Below are positions 8,370 to 16,631 of a stretch of 64,000 bases of DNA, piece by piece. Positions within the stretch are counted from its first letter, which is position 1; every line of letters begins with the position of its first letter. Origin of the DNA: an uncultured Mesonia sp. (GTDB taxonomy: Bacteria; Bacteroidota; Bacteroidia; Flavobacteriales; Flavobacteriaceae); assembly GCA_958296185.1 (NCBI GenBank), contig CATQIB010000006.1, forward strand, positions 135,001 to 199,000, given 5' to 3'. The position numbers and the translations under genes were made by a program. The notes under the pieces were generated by a model, which worked only from the letters and a program-made list of their open reading frames with translations, had not been told where the DNA came from and searched no databases.

Positions 8370-8430
8370 CCCTCTCTTTTTCAAGAGAGGGCGGGGCTAT
8401 CCGTGCTACACGGTAGCTTGCTACTATCCC
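8370..8430. repeat. Double-hairpin palindromic element (REP-like)
   Basis: Two adjacent hairpins fill the gap between convergent ruvC and the M3 peptidase. The first is a 9-bp perfect stem (CCCTCTCTT 8370-8378, loop TTTC, AAGAGAGGG 8383-8391). The second pairs GCTA 8396-8399 and CCGTG 8401-8405 with CACGG 8409-8413 and TAGC 8414-8417, with a CTA loop and one bulged T. A TAGC-TT-GCTA stem follows. No T-run follows either hairpin, and the segment is far richer in G+C than its surroundings. This looks like an interspersed palindromic repeat rather than a terminator. Only one copy lies in this window, so that is inference. Confidence 0.5.
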
Positions 8431-8444
8431 AATTGCAAAATGTA

Positions 8445-10472
8445 CTATTTTAAAAGCCCTGCTCTTTTTAGTAAAGCATCTGGATTAGGCTCTTTTCCGC
8501 GAAAGCGTTTATATAAAACCATTGGATCTTCGGTACCACCTTTACTCAAAATATGGTCTTTAAATTTATCGGCTACGGTTTTATTAAAAATTCCTTCTTC
8601 TTGAAAATACGCAAAAGCATCGGCATCTAAAACTTCTGCCCACTTATATGAATAATAACCCGCCGAATAGCCACCTTGAAAAATATGGGAGAATGAAGTG
8701 CTCATACAGTTCTCTGCCACATCAGGGTACAATTTAGTGTTTTCAAAGGCATCTAACTCGTTTTCTTTTACAGATTTAATGTCTGTAGGGTCTACTGCGT
8801 GCCAAGCCATATCTAACATTCCGAAACTCAATTGGCGTACCGTTTGCATTCCCTCGTGAAAGTTGGCCGATTTTTTTATTTTCTCAACTAACTCCATCGG
8901 AATTACTTCATCGGTTTCATAATGGCGAGCAAATAAAGCTAAGGCTTCTGGTTCATAACACCAGTTCTCGAAAACTTGACTAGGCAGTTCGACAAAATCC
9001 CAATACACCGAAGCTCCCGATAAACTAGGGTAGGTTGAGTTGGCTAACATGCCGTGCAACGCGTGACCAAACTCGTGAAATAATGTAGTAACCTCATTAA
9101 AAGTAAGTAAGGACGGTTTTTTAGAAGTGGGTCGGGTAAAATTGCAAACGTTAGAAACATGCGGTCGCTCGTTTTTACCATCTTTCATTTTCTGGTCTTT
9201 ATAAATGGTCATCCAAGCGCCATTTCTCTTGCCTTCTCTCGGGTGAAAATCGGCATAAAATAGTGCCATAAAGTTATGATCACCGTCGTAAACTTCATAA
9301 GTTTTTACCTCCTCGTGGTACTTATCTATATTGAAAACTTCTTTAAAATGTAGATCATATAATTTTTTAGCTACCGTAAAAACTCCCTGAATTACATTGT
9401 CGAGTTTAAAATAAGGCTTGAGCTTTTCATCATCTAATTGAAAGCGTTGTTGTTTTAGCTTCTCTGCATAATAAGCGCTGTCCCATTTTTCTAAATGGTC
9501 GATCCCATCTAATTCTTTTGCAAATTGCTCTAGTTCTTTAAATTCCTGTTCTGCGGCAGGTTTCGCTTTTTCGAGCATTTCATTTAGAAATTCATTTACT
9601 TTTTCAGGGCTTTTTGCCATACGTTCTTCTAAAACAAAATGCGCGTGGGTTTTGTAACCTAATAAATTAGCCCGTTGGTGACGAAGTTTTGCAATCTTTA
9701 ATACATTTTCTTGATTGTCAAGTTCATCATTCTGAAAACCTTTTGCCCCAAAAGCAATCGAAAGTTTTTTACGCAGTTCTCGGTTTTCTGCATACTTCAT
9801 AAACGGAATATAACTCGGGTATTGAAGCGTAAAAATATAGCCGTTTTTTCCTTTTGCTTTGGCTAATAAATTAGCATTTTCTAATTCACTTTCCGGTAAA
9901 CCTTTTAAATCTTTTTCATCTTCAATATGAAGCTCGAAACGATTGGTTTCTGCTAAAACATTTTCGCCAAACGAAAGTGAAAGTTTAGAAAGCTCTTTAT
10001 CGATTTCTCGAAGTTGCTCTTTTTTATCTTCCGGTAAATTAGCCCCGTTTCTAGTAAAACTCTTGTAGTGTTTATCGAGCAGTGTTTTTTGTTCTATACT
10101 CAATTCTAAATTTTCTTTTTGCTCGTAAACGGCTTTAACGCGCTTAAAAAGCTCTTCATTTAAGGTGAGATCATTACTAAATTCACTTAACCAAGGAGAA
10201 ACTTCTTGAGCGATTTGCTGAATTTCTTCATTGGTTTCTGCCGAATTTAAATTTAAAAATATACTGGAAACTCGACTTAAGGTTTCGCCTGCAAATTCTA
10301 AAGCTTCTAGGGTATTCTCAAAAGTTGGCACTTCATCATTAGAAGTAATGCTGTTGATCTCTGCTTTGGCTTTGGCAATGGCTTCTTGAAAAGCCGGTTT
10401 GAAATGTTCGTTTTTTATCTTAGAAAATGGAGCAGCATCAAAATGCTCCAATAAAGGGTTTTCCTGACTCAT
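8445..10472 (-). CDS. M3 family zinc oligopeptidase (Dcp/PrlC-like)
   Basis: The 675-residue cytosolic protein has the thimet-oligopeptidase signature HEFGHALHGML with zinc ligands at residues 466 and 470; the third ligand is probably the glutamate in FVELPSQVFENW. The overall order (long helical N-terminal half, PREGKRNGAW, NVCNFTRP) and the length match oligopeptidase A and dipeptidyl carboxypeptidase. No signal peptide is present. It would degrade short intracellular peptides. A -7-like box TATCTTTA lies at 10495-10502, 23 bases before the start. It stands alone, convergent with ruvC across the hairpin repeat. Confidence 0.9.
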   Translation of the reverse strand: MSQENPLLEHFDAAPFSKIKNEHFKPAFQEAIAKAKAEINSITSNDEVPTFENTLEALEFAGETLSRVSSIFLNLNSAETNEEIQQIAQEVSPWLSEFSNDLTLNEELFKRVKAVYEQKENLELSIEQKTLLDKHYKSFTRNGANLPEDKKEQLREIDKELSKLSLSFGENVLAETNRFELHIEDEKDLKGLPESELENANLLAKAKGKNGYIFTLQYPSYIPFMKYAENRELRKKLSIAFGAKGFQNDELDNQENVLKIAKLRHQRANLLGYKTHAHFVLEERMAKSPEKVNEFLNEMLEKAKPAAEQEFKELEQFAKELDGIDHLEKWDSAYYAEKLKQQRFQLDDEKLKPYFKLDNVIQGVFTVAKKLYDLHFKEVFNIDKYHEEVKTYEVYDGDHNFMALFYADFHPREGKRNGAWMTIYKDQKMKDGKNERPHVSNVCNFTRPTSKKPSLLTFNEVTTLFHEFGHALHGMLANSTYPSLSGASVYWDFVELPSQVFENWCYEPEALALFARHYETDEVIPMELVEKIKKSANFHEGMQTVRQLSFGMLDMAWHAVDPTDIKSVKENELDAFENTKLYPDVAENCMSTSFSHIFQGGYSAGYYSYKWAEVLDADAFAYFQEEGIFNKTVADKFKDHILSKGGTEDPMVLYKRFRGKEPNPDALLKRAGLLK

Positions 10473-10502
10473 AATTTATTTTTCTGTACAAGTGTAAAGA
10501 TA

Positions 10503-10960
10503 CAAAGAGTAGGAGAGTTGAGGTCTTAATTTTTAGTCAAAAAAGGTTTGGCGTTTAATATTACGTTTTTAATATTTTAAAATATTTATTATGATGCAAT
10601 TCAGAATTGTATTTTAAAAAATTAACGCTTTCCTTATGGTTGTTTTCTTATTTTTACGGCGTAAGCTTACACAATTTAAAACTAATAATTAATTAAAAAA
10701 TACTAAATAAAAAAAAATCTTATTCATTTATTAGGCGGATTGTCACTTAGCTTTTTGCTTTATTTTGCAGCTAATCTTGATCTAAAAACGGCTGTTTTTA
10801 TAGGTTTAGGATCTGCTGTATTATATAGGATATCTTTAAAAAAACAAATCTAATTTAGATTCTTGAAGTTTTAATTTATATGCTATAATTATCGAATGTT
10901 ATTTTTTAAAACCCTAGTTTATGGCTAGAAGTTGAAACAATCAGGGAAAATAAACGGTAA
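10503..10960. other. Long intergenic region, A/T-rich with short palindromes
   Basis: This is the only gene gap above 300 bases. It contains a perfect 16-bp A/T palindrome at 10571-10586, a CAATTC-A-GAATTG dyad at 10597-10609, overlapping dyads TTACG-G-CGTAA (10654-10664) and GTAAGCTTAC (10661-10670), and the short open frame described separately at 10707-10853. No RNA gene or clear terminator is seen in it. Confidence 0.5.
10707..10853 (+). CDS. Candidate small hydrophobic protein with a non-standard first codon
   Basis: The frame from 10707 to a TAA at 10851 encodes 48 codons. It starts ATA-AAA-AAA-AAT, which would read MKKN if the first codon were ATG, and continues as a hydrophobic peptide (IHLLGGLSLSFLLYFAANL, then TAVFIGLGSAVLYRISLKK). 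Composition is protein-like: a positively charged N-terminus, two short membrane-type stretches with glycines, and a basic end. A TAA at 10704 prevents an earlier start. The only standard start is the TTG at 10740, giving 37 codons. It may be a small membrane protein with a rare start, or a gene that lost its ATG by a G-to-A change. Confidence 0.35.
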   Translation: MKKNLIHLLGGLSLSFLLYFAANLDLKTAVFIGLGSAVLYRISLKKQI

Positions 10961-12451
10961 CTATTCGTTGCTGCTAGACGCTTCTAGCTCTTTATTATAA
11001 CGCAGCCAAAATGATTCATCAAAAGCTGGTGTAAAAAGAATTTTTAGCTTCTCTTTTTCATTAACCGCTTTAAAATCCGCGAAAGCAATGGGTTGCGGAT
11101 TAATTAGCATCAACTCATTTAAAACATTGTTTTGCTGCTCTATTTTAAGGTGTAATTTAAGTTTTGTTTTTTCGCTAGGTTTAGCATTGTTTTCCTTTAT
11201 CTTTAATGGCCTATTGAGGTAAATATACTGCCCTGTCTTCCAATTTATGTATCGCGGTAAATACCGATTGCTTGCACTATCTCGCTTGAATATTATTTTA
11301 GCTTGGTGAACATTTGCCACATATTTTAAGCCTAATAAAAATTTGAGATTAATATTGCGGTCTACACGGTTTTCTGCTAGTTGGTAGCTGGCTTGTAAGA
11401 TGGCTTTGCTAGCCTTGCTTATATACAATTTGCCAGAATAATCGGCTTTTTTATTTTTTGGAGTAAAGTGCAATTCATAAACCAATTCATCTTGAAACAA
11501 TCTAGTTTTTACGTGTTTCCAGTTGTAATTAGTAAACTGTTGGATGAAATCATATTGATCTAGGTTAAGCGGACTGCGATTAAAAAATAGGCTTTTGTAA
11601 AAATCACGTTCATTATCTGTTTTAATACTTTTACTTTGACTGCTGTCAATTTGAAAAAGCCGTTTTACTTTGTGATTTTTACCCAGAGGAATCATCCCAG
11701 ACTTTATTTTAAAGGTATTTTCGCTATCGAGCTCTTGTTGAATGAGTCGAAAGGTTTCTTTTAAAAAATTGTTTTTAGGTGCAAGGTATCGCTCGTTCCT
11801 AAGTTGATTGACTTGCAACAATTTTAATTTTAAAGAATCTTGGTTTGGGGCAATATATATCTTTGACTCAATTTGCCTTTGTTGGCTGGGTAAATTGTTT
11901 TTAGAGTTGGCTAGACTTTCTTTAATTTGCCGATTAAATTTTTGTGTTAAAGCTTTGCTTAAAAAGCTAGCTTTGTCTACCTCAAATTCGGCATCTTTTA
12001 AATGGTTCTCATCGCTTTCACGTATGAGCACTTCAAAACACAAGCCGTTTGCATTATGGTTTTTTCTATAGTTTAAATAGACTTGTTGAAGAAGGTCAAA
12101 AATATCTAATTTTTGACTTGTCAAAATCACTTCTCCAAGTTCTTCTGCCAAAGCAACTAAAGTAATCGTTGGTTTTTCTTTTAGTTCGCTAATTGGCAGT
12201 ATTACAGTTTTATAACCCAATGCGCTTATTTTAAAAATAGCATCTGTGGGGTAATCTTTTAGATTTAAGGTATAAACACCTTTTAAATTGCTGGCAACAC
12301 CCATTTGATCCCTGTATTGAATGTGTGCATATGCCACGGGATTTGCTTCTTGATCTATAATTTTACCGATTAATTGCTGACTTAAACAAGTTACAGTAAA
12401 AGTGAGATTAAAGAGTAAGAGGCAAATTAATTTAAGAGCATAAGATGGCAT
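10961..12451 (-). CDS. Secreted protein with carboxypeptidase-regulatory-like domain
   Basis: The 496-residue protein has a signal peptide (cleavage near CLSQQ, about residue 25) and then a carboxypeptidase-regulatory-like beta domain (LIGKIIDQEANPVAYAHIQY, residues about 27-105). The rest is a long region shared with the upstream neighbour: both contain KSGM, an F.Y.. YN(Y/W) stretch, a Y(S/T)G strand and an FLLG(L/F)K segment. The role is unknown; the regulatory domain usually sits on outer-membrane or surface proteins in this phylum. It begins 2 bases after the paralogous gene's stop, so the pair is co-transcribed. Confidence 0.6.
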   Translation of the reverse strand: MPSYALKLICLLLFNLTFTVTCLSQQLIGKIIDQEANPVAYAHIQYRDQMGVASNLKGVYTLNLKDYPTDAIFKISALGYKTVILPISELKEKPTITLVALAEELGEVILTSQKLDIFDLLQQVYLNYRKNHNANGLCFEVLIRESDENHLKDAEFEVDKASFLSKALTQKFNRQIKESLANSKNNLPSQQRQIESKIYIAPNQDSLKLKLLQVNQLRNERYLAPKNNFLKETFRLIQQELDSENTFKIKSGMIPLGKNHKVKRLFQIDSSQSKSIKTDNERDFYKSLFFNRSPLNLDQYDFIQQFTNYNWKHVKTRLFQDELVYELHFTPKNKKADYSGKLYISKASKAILQASYQLAENRVDRNINLKFLLGLKYVANVHQAKIIFKRDSASNRYLPRYINWKTGQYIYLNRPLKIKENNAKPSEKTKLKLHLKIEQQNNVLNELMLINPQPIAFADFKAVNEKEKLKILFTPAFDESFWLRYNKELEASSSNE

Positions 12452-12453
12452 TA

Positions 12454-13533
12454 CTATTTGATGTCAGATGAAGATTGGGGCATTGGTGTTGCTTGGTTAA
12501 AAAGCATCTCTTGTTTAATCTTTTCTTTACTGCCTTTTGTGAATTCTAGCTTTAATCGATTATTGCTTTTGTTTCCCTTTAGCTTAATAGTCCTATTGCC
12601 CCATAATTTACTTGTTTTATGAATTATAAGATGCGCAGGAAAGTATTTACCATTAGCTAGTTTTTGATAAATAATTGTTTTATCTAGCTCGGTAGTTACG
12701 GTCTTAAAGCCCAATAAGAATTTGGCATTAAAAGAATCTGTGGTGTGACCTGGTAATAAACGATAGTTCAGTTTTACTATTGCTTGAGTTTTTAGGTCGA
12801 TGTGCATACTACCAGTATAGGAGGCTTTTTCTTTTTTAGGTTTAAACTCAATTTCAGCAATAGCTGTAGAATCCATTTCTTTAATTGATTTAATGCTGTA
12901 GTCATAATTATAGGTTTGGTATAAGAAATCATACTCAAACTTTCGCGAAGTTAAATCTGAATCTTTCAGGCCTTCCTCAATATCTAATTTCAAATTTTCA
13001 GTATTAGCTGTATAATTATTACATTGATCTAAATTAGCATTTTCTAGGCAAGTGAACATACCCGATTTTAATTGGTAAGTGTCTTTTTTATCAAGTTGCT
13101 CGGTTAAAATTTGATAAATAGGAGTGGTGGGGGAAATGAATCCAATAGAATCACCACCCTTTGCTTTCTTTGTAAAGTCATTGAATTGAAGCTTTTTGTT
13201 AATTATACTTGCTTTACCTTGGGTTAATGTTTTGTACTGGTTGGTTAATAAGGGTTCTTTATCAATTAGTTTTTCTACTTTGCGTTGCAACTGCTTAGTA
13301 GCTTGAGCTCCTAGTTCGCTATGTTTTTTAATTTCTATTTGCAACTCATCAATCAATTCATCTTTATTTTCCTGATAAATAAAATCAAAATTTACTTGAT
13401 TAAATTCATAATTTTTATCTAGCTTTTCTTTGGCCATTTCAACCAATTGCAGTGCTCTTATGTTAGTATTTTGAGCAGATAACTGCCATCCGCAAATGAA
13501 TAGAAGGCTTATGAGGTAATAAATTTTAGCCAT
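12454..13533 (-). CDS. Secreted protein, paralogue of its downstream neighbour
   Basis: The 359-residue protein has a signal peptide (LLFICGWQLSAQ) and no recognised enzyme domain. The region from about residue 150 to the end aligns in order with the C-terminal two-thirds of the product of 10961-12451 (shared KSGM, EF.PK..KASYTG, FLLGFK and IIYQKL.NGKYFP segments) but lacks the carboxypeptidase-regulatory domain. The two genes therefore look like a tandem duplication with gain or loss of an N-terminal domain. Function is unknown; location should be periplasm or outer membrane. It is first in a two-gene operon reading away from purE. Confidence 0.55.
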   Translation of the reverse strand: MAKIYYLISLLFICGWQLSAQNTNIRALQLVEMAKEKLDKNYEFNQVNFDFIYQENKDELIDELQIEIKKHSELGAQATKQLQRKVEKLIDKEPLLTNQYKTLTQGKASIINKKLQFNDFTKKAKGGDSIGFISPTTPIYQILTEQLDKKDTYQLKSGMFTCLENANLDQCNNYTANTENLKLDIEEGLKDSDLTSRKFEYDFLYQTYNYDYSIKSIKEMDSTAIAEIEFKPKKEKASYTGSMHIDLKTQAIVKLNYRLLPGHTTDSFNAKFLLGFKTVTTELDKTIIYQKLANGKYFPAHLIIHKTSKLWGNRTIKLKGNKSNNRLKLEFTKGSKEKIKQEMLFNQATPMPQSSSDIK

Positions 13534-13569
13534 ACGTTTAAATTTTTACTAAAGATGAATAAAATGTAT

Positions 13570-13609
13570 AAAAAAACCTCATCAATTTGTAAAAAAAATA
13601 ATGAGGTTT
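13570..13609 (-). terminator. Terminator downstream of purE
   Basis: On the minus strand, AAACCTCAT (13609-13601) pairs perfectly with ATGAGGTTT (13582-13574) over an 18-base loop and is followed by a run of seven T. It lies just after the purE stop and before the next minus-strand gene, ending the purK-purE transcript. Confidence 0.7.
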
Positions 13610-13626
13610 AAAGGAAGATTTAAAAA

Positions 13627-14118
13627 TTAGTTGTGATTTTTAAGGTTTTTTGCTCCTTCAATCACCTTTTGCTTAAGTCCTTCTTTATAAGTAATAATTT
13701 TATCGAGCACACATTTATCTGATGCGCCTATAATTTGAGCAGCCAAAATTCCTGCATTTTTCGCACCGTCTAAAGCAACCGTTGCCACTGGTACGCCGCC
13801 TGGCATTTGCAAAATAGAAAGTACAGAATCCCAACCGTCTATTGAATTTCTAGATTTTACAGGTACACCAATTACGGGTAAAGGAGAAAGCGAAGCGATC
13901 ATTCCAGGAAGGTGAGCCGCACCGCCAGCACCAGCAATAACCACTTTAAAGCCTCTTTCGTGTGCATTTTTACCATAATCAAATAATTTTTCTGGTGTTC
14001 TGTGAGCCGATACAATGTCAACTTCTACTTCAATATCGAATCCGGCTAAAATATCAATCGCCTCTTGCATTACTGGAAGATCACTTGTACTTCCCATAAT
14101 TATCCCTACTTTACTCAT
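13627..14118 (-). CDS. purE: 5-(carboxyamino)imidazole ribonucleotide mutase
   Basis: PurE converts N5-CAIR to CAIR in purine synthesis. The protein begins SKVGIIMGSTSDLPVM and shows the family motifs VSAHRTPEKLFDYG (the catalytic histidine lies in SAHRT), VIAGAGGAAHLPGM, and PVIGVPV near residue 75. Length (163 residues) fits the bacterial class I enzyme. I use the ATG at 14118; another in-frame ATG three codons upstream (14127) is possible. It is the second gene after purK, which makes the N5-CAIR substrate, with a 102-base gap containing two dyads. Confidence 0.95.
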   Translation of the reverse strand: MSKVGIIMGSTSDLPVMQEAIDILAGFDIEVEVDIVSAHRTPEKLFDYGKNAHERGFKVVIAGAGGAAHLPGMIASLSPLPVIGVPVKSRNSIDGWDSVLSILQMPGGVPVATVALDGAKNAGILAAQIIGASDKCVLDKIITYKEGLKQKVIEGAKNLKNHN

Positions 14119-14146
14119 GGTAATCATTTTTTAATGTTCTTATTTT

Positions 14147-14168
14147 CGGTTAAACCGGATTAAATCCG
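14147..14168. repeat. Overlapping CGG...CCG dyads between purK and purE
   Basis: CGGTT-A-AACCG (14147-14157) and CGGATT-A-AATCCG (14156-14168) are perfect odd dyads with the same pattern that share two bases. They could be two half-overlapping protein sites, or two mutually exclusive small hairpins in the purKE mRNA. Function is not known. Confidence 0.4.
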
Positions 14169-14220
14169 TTAAGCATAAAAAAAACCAGTAAATTTAATGG
14201 TTATTTTTAACGTGTTTTGT

Positions 14221-15381
14221 CTATTTTTTTAAGCTTATTACTTTAATTGACTGCTTCACTTGTTCAGCTATTTTTCGAGCTTGAATTAAATCTTTGTTAA
14301 CTATGCAAACGTGTCCCATTTTTCTAAAAGGGCGGGTTTCTTTTTTACCGTAAATATGCGGTGTTACCCCAGGTAACTGCATAATTTTTTCGATATTTTG
14401 ATAATGTACCGGCCCGATATAGTTTTCTTCACCTACAAGGTTAACCATCACTCCACCTACTTTACTTTCGGTTTCCCCTAAAGGTAGATTTAATACTGCG
14501 CGAATGTGCTGTTCAAATTGATTGGTAAAACTCGCTTCGATACTATAGTGCCCGCTATTATGCGGTCTGGGTGCGACCTCGTTTACTAGAATTTGGTCAT
14601 CTTGTGTTTGAAATAATTCTACTGCCAACAAGCCCACGTGTTCAAAAGACTCTGAAACTTTATGCGCCACGGCTCTAGCGTTTTGAGCCACCTCATCTGC
14701 AATTCTAGCAGGGCAAATAACATACTCTACTTGATTGGCCTCTGGGTGAAATTCCATTTCGACTACGGGATAAGTTTTTACTTCTCCATTGGCATTTCGC
14801 GCTACAATTACCGCTAATTCATTTTTAAAAGGAATCATTTCTTCGGCGATGCAGGGCACATCGGGTAAAGGAATTAAATCTTCTTTGTTTTTTATAACGG
14901 CAACCCCTTTACCGTCATAACCTCCTGTACAACTTTTCCAGATAAAAGGAAAAGTTTTCTTTTTTTGAGCCCAATCGGTGACAAGCTCATCTTTACTTTG
15001 ATACCTGGTAAAAGGAGCGGTAGGGATTTCTTTTTTTAAATAAAACTCTTTTTGGTCTCCTTTGTTTTGTATTTTCTTTAAAGTAAAAGCGCTAGGGTAA
15101 ACCAATTTACCTTTTTGCTCTAAATACTCTAAAGCCTCGATATTAACCGATTCAATTTCGAAAGTAAGTATATCTACATCTTGACCAAAATTCACTACGG
15201 TATCGTAATCCATAAGATCACCTACCACAAATTTATCACAGGCCAAACGTGCAGGAGCAGCAGGGTTGGGATCTATTACTTTTGTGCAAATGTCGTATTT
15301 GCGGGTTTCATAAAGCATCATCTTACCCAATTGGCCACCACCTAAGATACCAAGCGTAAAATTTGAAGAGAAATAGTTCAT
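14221..15381 (-). CDS. purK: 5-(carboxyamino)imidazole ribonucleotide synthase
   Basis: PurK is an ATP-grasp enzyme that carboxylates AIR with bicarbonate to N5-CAIR. The 386-residue protein starts near FTLGILGGGQLGKMMLYE, the typical N-terminal nucleotide-fold motif, and continues with CTGGYDGKGVAVI, the ATP-grasp loop, EEMIPFKNELAVIVARN, and LVNEVAPRPHNSGHYSIEA near the metal and substrate sites. It heads the purK-purE operon, preceded by a good promoter at 15399-15430. Another promoter on the opposite strand drives hpt, so two nucleotide-metabolism units diverge here. Confidence 0.95.
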   Translation of the reverse strand: MNYFSSNFTLGILGGGQLGKMMLYETRKYDICTKVIDPNPAAPARLACDKFVVGDLMDYDTVVNFGQDVDILTFEIESVNIEALEYLEQKGKLVYPSAFTLKKIQNKGDQKEFYLKKEIPTAPFTRYQSKDELVTDWAQKKKTFPFIWKSCTGGYDGKGVAVIKNKEDLIPLPDVPCIAEEMIPFKNELAVIVARNANGEVKTYPVVEMEFHPEANQVEYVICPARIADEVAQNARAVAHKVSESFEHVGLLAVELFQTQDDQILVNEVAPRPHNSGHYSIEASFTNQFEQHIRAVLNLPLGETESKVGGVMVNLVGEENYIGPVHYQNIEKIMQLPGVTPHIYGKKETRPFRKMGHVCIVNKDLIQARKIAEQVKQSIKVISLKK

Positions 15382-15398
15382 GTAGTGTTGTGTTTAGG

Positions 15399-15430
15399 CA
15401 AAAATAAGATTTATCAACTAGATTAAACAA
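15399..15430 (-). promoter_or_regulatory. Promoter of purK-purE
   Basis: On the minus strand, TTG at 15430-15428 is followed after 21 bases by TATTTTTG at 15406-15399, an exact Bacteroidota -7 box. The distance to the purK ATG at 15381 is 17 bases, giving a leader of only about ten bases. Confidence 0.65.
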
Positions 15431-15483
15431 GTTTTTTATAAGAATTGGTTTGCCTGAAGTCGCTATCTTTAATTCGAAATATT

Positions 15484-15491
15484 TATCTTTG
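15484..15491 (+). promoter_or_regulatory. -7 promoter element of hpt (TATCTTTG)
   Basis: The box is an exact TAnnTTTG match 23 bases before the hpt ATG. A second near-match, TATCTTTA, lies 20 bases upstream at 15464-15471. No TTG is found at 17-23 bases upstream of the exact box, so the -33 region is weak. Confidence 0.45.
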
Positions 15492-15514
15492 CAGCCTGAT
15501 TTTAATTTAGATCT

Positions 15515-16054
15515 ATGATAAAAATTCACGATCTTACCTTTACTCCGTTTATTGATAAGTCTCAAATTGACTCGGCTATAAGTAAAATGGCAGAGAAAAT
15601 CCAAAAAGACTATGCAGGAAAAACCCCTGTTTTTTTAGGTGTTCTTAATGGTGCATTTCCTTTTGTGGCAGCCTTAACGCAAAAATTTAATGGGAATTGC
15701 GAAGTAGAGTTTACCAAGTTAAGGTCTTACGCAGGTACCCAAACCACTCAACAAGTGCAAGAGCTTATCGGCGTAAATAACTTAAAAGGAAGAGATGTAA
15801 TTGTTTTAGAGGATATTGTAGATACAGGACATACCCTAACCAAAATTATTAATATCTTAGAAAATCAGAAGGTGAGCAGTTATAAGATTGCAACCTTATT
15901 TTATAAGCCAGAAGCTTATCATCAAAACCACTCTTTGGATTATATCGGAATAGAAATACCCAATAAATTCATAGTAGGATTTGGATTAGATTATGATGGT
16001 TTAGGAAGAAATTTACCCGAAGTTTATCAATTAATCGAAACACAACATGATTAA
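15515..16054 (+). CDS. hpt: Hypoxanthine phosphoribosyltransferase
   Basis: The enzyme salvages hypoxanthine and guanine to IMP and GMP using PRPP. The 179-residue protein contains the PRPP-binding motif VIVLEDIVDTGHTL near residues 91-104, GVLNGAFPFVAAL near 46-58, and VGFGLDYDGLGRNLPEVY at the C-terminus, the usual base-binding and closing region. Its stop overlaps the adk start by 8 bases, so the genes are translationally coupled. Together with purK-purE on the other strand this gives a small purine locus. Confidence 0.92.
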   Translation: MIKIHDLTFTPFIDKSQIDSAISKMAEKIQKDYAGKTPVFLGVLNGAFPFVAALTQKFNGNCEVEFTKLRSYAGTQTTQQVQELIGVNNLKGRDVIVLEDIVDTGHTLTKIINILENQKVSSYKIATLFYKPEAYHQNHSLDYIGIEIPNKFIVGFGLDYDGLGRNLPEVYQLIETQHD

Positions 16055-16625
16055 AATAGTATTATTTGGCCCTCCAGGAGCCGGTAAAGGAACACAAGCA
16101 AGCATACTTAAGGAAAAGTATAACTTAATTCATTTATCTACCGGAGACATTTTTAGGTATAATATGAAAAATGATACTCCATTGGGGGTTCAAGCCAAAT
16201 CCTTTATAGAAAAAGGGCAATTGGTTCCAGACTCGGTAACCGTTGACATGTTAAAAGATGAGGTGTCTAAGCAAAAACCAGCGAGTGGATATATTTTTGA
16301 TGGTTTTCCTCGTACAAAAGTTCAGGCAGAAGCGCTGGATGCCTTTTTAGCAAAACACGATGAACAGGTAAATGCTATGATTGCTCTAGAGGTAGATGAT
16401 GAGGTTTTGGTTGAACGATTGTTAGAACGAGGTAAAACCTCAGGTAGAAAAGATGATGCCAACGAAGAAGTAATACGAAAGAGAATAGAGGTATACCATA
16501 AAGAAACGGCCGTGGTAAAATCATTTTACCAAAAACAGAACAAATACTTTGGTGTTAATGGAGTAGGCAGCATCGCCGAAATTACCGAAAGAATTTGTCA
16601 AGTAATCGATAAGTTAGAAAACTAA
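16047..16625 (+). CDS. adk: Adenylate kinase
   Basis: Adenylate kinase interconverts ATP, AMP and ADP. The 192-residue protein has the P-loop GPPGAGKGTQA (residues about 8-18), the AMP-site segment HLSTGDIFR, GFPRTKVQAEAL, and a short LID (LLERGKTSGRKDDANEEVIRKR) without the four-cysteine zinc site, as in short-form enzymes. In many bacteria adk sits next to secY; here that place is empty and the gene lies between hpt and obgE, overlapping hpt by 8 bases and ending 6 bases before obgE. Confidence 0.95.
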   Translation: MIKIVLFGPPGAGKGTQASILKEKYNLIHLSTGDIFRYNMKNDTPLGVQAKSFIEKGQLVPDSVTVDMLKDEVSKQKPASGYIFDGFPRTKVQAEALDAFLAKHDEQVNAMIALEVDDEVLVERLLERGKTSGRKDDANEEVIRKRIEVYHKETAVVKSFYQKQNKYFGVNGVGSIAEITERICQVIDKLEN

Positions 16626-16631
16626 AAAGAA

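Noticed and set aside
8350..8604. Plus-strand open frame of 84 codons after ruvC
   Set aside because: It runs through the hairpin repeat and then antisense to the M3 peptidase C-terminus, with no protein-like composition; it is a shadow.
10571..10586. Perfect 16-bp palindrome of A and T only
   Set aside because: In such A/T-rich DNA a palindrome of this kind is weak evidence for a protein site; no neighbouring copy or promoter link.
14176..14202. Possible terminator between purK and purE (AACCA/TGGTT with T-run on the minus strand)
   Set aside because: The stem is only 5 bp with a 10-base loop; too weak to call a terminator.
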